Positions 63,041-64,000 of a stretch of 64,000 nucleotides of DNA are shown here, piece by piece (position 1 is the stretch's first letter; each line of letters begins with the position of its first letter). The notes under the pieces are model-generated. The model had not been told where the DNA came from, ran no database searches, and saw only the letters and a program-made list of their open reading frames with translations. Position numbers and translations under genes: made by a program. Source of the stretch: JAMXLG01 sp963765935 (GTDB taxonomy: Bacteria; Vulcanimicrobiota; Vulcanimicrobiia; Vulcanimicrobiales; Vulcanimicrobiaceae); NCBI GenBank assembly GCA_963765935.1, contig CAVXXX010000001.1:868001-932000 (forward strand), written 5' to 3'.

Positions 63041-63255
63041 CCCCTAGACTGTAGTTTTGGCTCAGATTGAGGAGCCGATGGCCGCGGTTTACTGTGGTAA
63101 ATGAGGCCTGAGGCGACGAAGAGCTGAGCCAAAACTACAAGACATTGACCCCTAAACTGTAGTTTTGGCTCAGATTGAGGAGCCGATGGCCGCGGTTTAC
63201 TGTGGTAAATGAGGCCTGAGGCGACGAAGAGCTGAGCCAAAACTACAGTTTAGGG
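63031..63255. repeat. Two tandem copies of a 108-bp hairpin element
   Basis: The unit from aagacattgacccct to ctgagccaaaactac (63031-63138) is repeated almost exactly at 63139-63246. The second copy has a perfect 24-base inverted repeat: the arm at 63150-63173 is the reverse complement of 63232-63255. The first copy has the inner 15 bases of the right arm only. The centre also pairs imperfectly. This is MITE- or REP-like, ending 3 bases before the lpd ribosome site. Confidence 0.85.
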
Positions 63256-63268
63256 ACAGGAGATAGCA

Positions 63269-64000
63269 GTGGCGCAACATCAGGTCGATGCGGTCGTGAT
63301 CGGAGCGGGACCGGGCGGTTATCATGCCGCCATCCGGCTCGGACAATTAGGAAAGAAAGTGATTTGTGTCGACCGTGACGAGGTCGGTGGCGTCTGCCTG
63401 AACTGGGGCTGCATCCCGACCAAAGCGCTACTGCACGTCGGCGAAGTGATCCGCCACATCGATCATGCCGCCGCCATCGGACTGAAGGTTCCTAAAGCCG
63501 ACGTCGATCGCGAAGGCGTTGCGAAGTTCAAGACCGATGTCGTGAACGCAAATGTCGGCGGTGTCAAGACGCTGTTCAAGGCGAACAACGTCGAATTCAT
63601 CTACGGCGATGCGAGCTTCAAAGACGCGAAGACGATCGTCGTGAAGAAAAAAGACGGCAGCGAAGACACGATCTCGGCCCAAAACGTGGTAATCGCAACC
63701 GGGTCCGCGCCGATCGACGTCAAAGCGTGGCCGCGCGACGGCGACTATATCATCAATTCCGACGATGCGGTGCAAATGAAGCGCATCCCCAAGAACATGC
63801 TCGTGATTGGCGGCGGCGTGATCGGCCTCGAATTCGCAACGGTGTACACGCGCGTCGGCGCTAAAGTGCTCGTTATCGAGGCGCTGCCTCAAATTCTCAC
63901 CGGCACCGATCTCGAGATTTCGAAGACGCTCGGACGCATTCTCAAAAAACAGGGCGTCGAGATCATGCTCGATACCAAAGTCAACGGGCTCGAAAAGACA
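63269..64000 (+). CDS. lpdA: Dihydrolipoamide dehydrogenase, N-terminal part (cut by window edge)
   Basis: Translated directly from GTG 63269 (AGGAG six bases upstream), the first 244 residues run to the window edge without a stop. FAD motif VVIGAGPGGYHAAIRL, the redox-active disulfide GGVCLNWGCIPTKALL, and the NAD motif MLVIGGGVIGLEFATVY are all present. The enzyme reoxidises lipoamide in the pyruvate and 2-oxoglutarate dehydrogenase complexes. The spacing from the hairpin element suggests that the element may sit in its 5' untranslated region. Confidence 0.94.
   Translation, partial: MAQHQVDAVVIGAGPGGYHAAIRLGQLGKKVICVDRDEVGGVCLNWGCIPTKALLHVGEVIRHIDHAAAIGLKVPKADVDREGVAKFKTDVVNANVGGVKTLFKANNVEFIYGDASFKDAKTIVVKKKDGSEDTISAQNVVIATGSAPIDVKAWPRDGDYIINSDDAVQMKRIPKNMLVIGGGVIGLEFATVYTRVGAKVLVIEALPQILTGTDLEISKTLGRILKKQGVEIMLDTKVNGLEKT

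Noticed and set aside
62959..63240. A 93-residue minus-strand frame with a repeated peptide
   Set aside because: The repeat is the translation of the tandem hairpin element; it lacks a ribosome site and a reason to be protein coding.
1..64000. CRISPR array
   Set aside because: The only tandem repeat found is the two-copy hairpin element at 63031-63255, with no spacer pattern or cas genes.

Overview
The window is about 64 kb of GC-rich bacterial chromosome, densely coded on both strands. The gene set is that of a Gram-negative-type (diderm) organism: a TolC-type outer-membrane channel with an HlyD/MacA-type adaptor, predicted lipoproteins and an HtrA protease. It also carries genes common in deep-branching Terrabacteria-like lineages: ribonuclease J, a LytR-CpsA-Psr protein, a RodZ-like protein, and futalosine-pathway menaquinone genes (mqnE, mqnA, mqnC). 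This fits an uncultivated phylum such as Eremiobacterota (WPS-2) or a relative. That assignment is an inference from gene content; no rRNA is present to confirm it.

Region by region. 1-4.3 kb (minus): rodZ-like, yajQ, rimO, LCP, and a polysaccharide deacetylase cut by the left edge. 4.4-6.5 kb: mnmA and a HAF-repeat lipoprotein. 6.6-12.6 kb (minus): ftsK, a PAP2 phosphatase, then overlapping mqnE-mqnA-mqnC. 12.6-16.7 kb (plus): an isocitrate/isopropylmalate-type dehydrogenase, two tandem double-PilZ proteins and a glycosyltransferase. 16.7-20.4 kb: a DMT transporter, a secreted protein with an apparent frameshift, ribonuclease J and a small secreted protein. 20.4-27 kb (plus): Yip1-type protein, TolC, HlyD-type adaptor, two MacB-type permeases and an ATPase, forming one export operon. 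27-34.4 kb (plus): htrA, dnaK-grpE-dnaJ, a glyoxalase-fold protein and an ABC exporter.

34.4-44.6 kb is the most unusual stretch. The N-terminal ATPase part (34344-34958) and the C-terminal TPR/LuxR part (43412-44596) of what looks like one MalT-like regulator lie on the same strand, separated by about 8.45 kb. The intervening block has sparse, small and decayed genes: a beta-propeller (Vgb-like) protein, a frameshifted lipoprotein pseudogene, small secreted or membrane proteins, a MtlR-like protein, and two diverged copies of a small Cys-cluster gene. No transposase or integrase is visible in it.

44.6-64 kb returns to ordinary chromosome: pirin, a ketoacid CoA-transferase pair, acyl-CoA dehydrogenase, a Lys/Ala/Ser-rich secreted protein, nth, an operon of TPR/ATP-grasp protein, FAD/NAD(P)-binding protein and cysteine dioxygenase, an MFS transporter, two tandem S9 peptidases, mutY, a MocR regulator and a STAND ATPase. 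It ends with two tandem copies of a 108-bp hairpin element immediately before a dihydrolipoamide dehydrogenase gene that is cut by the right edge.

No tRNA, rRNA or CRISPR array was recognised. Tight overlaps (ATGA, GTGA, TAGTG) are common and were used, with Shine-Dalgarno matches, to choose starts.
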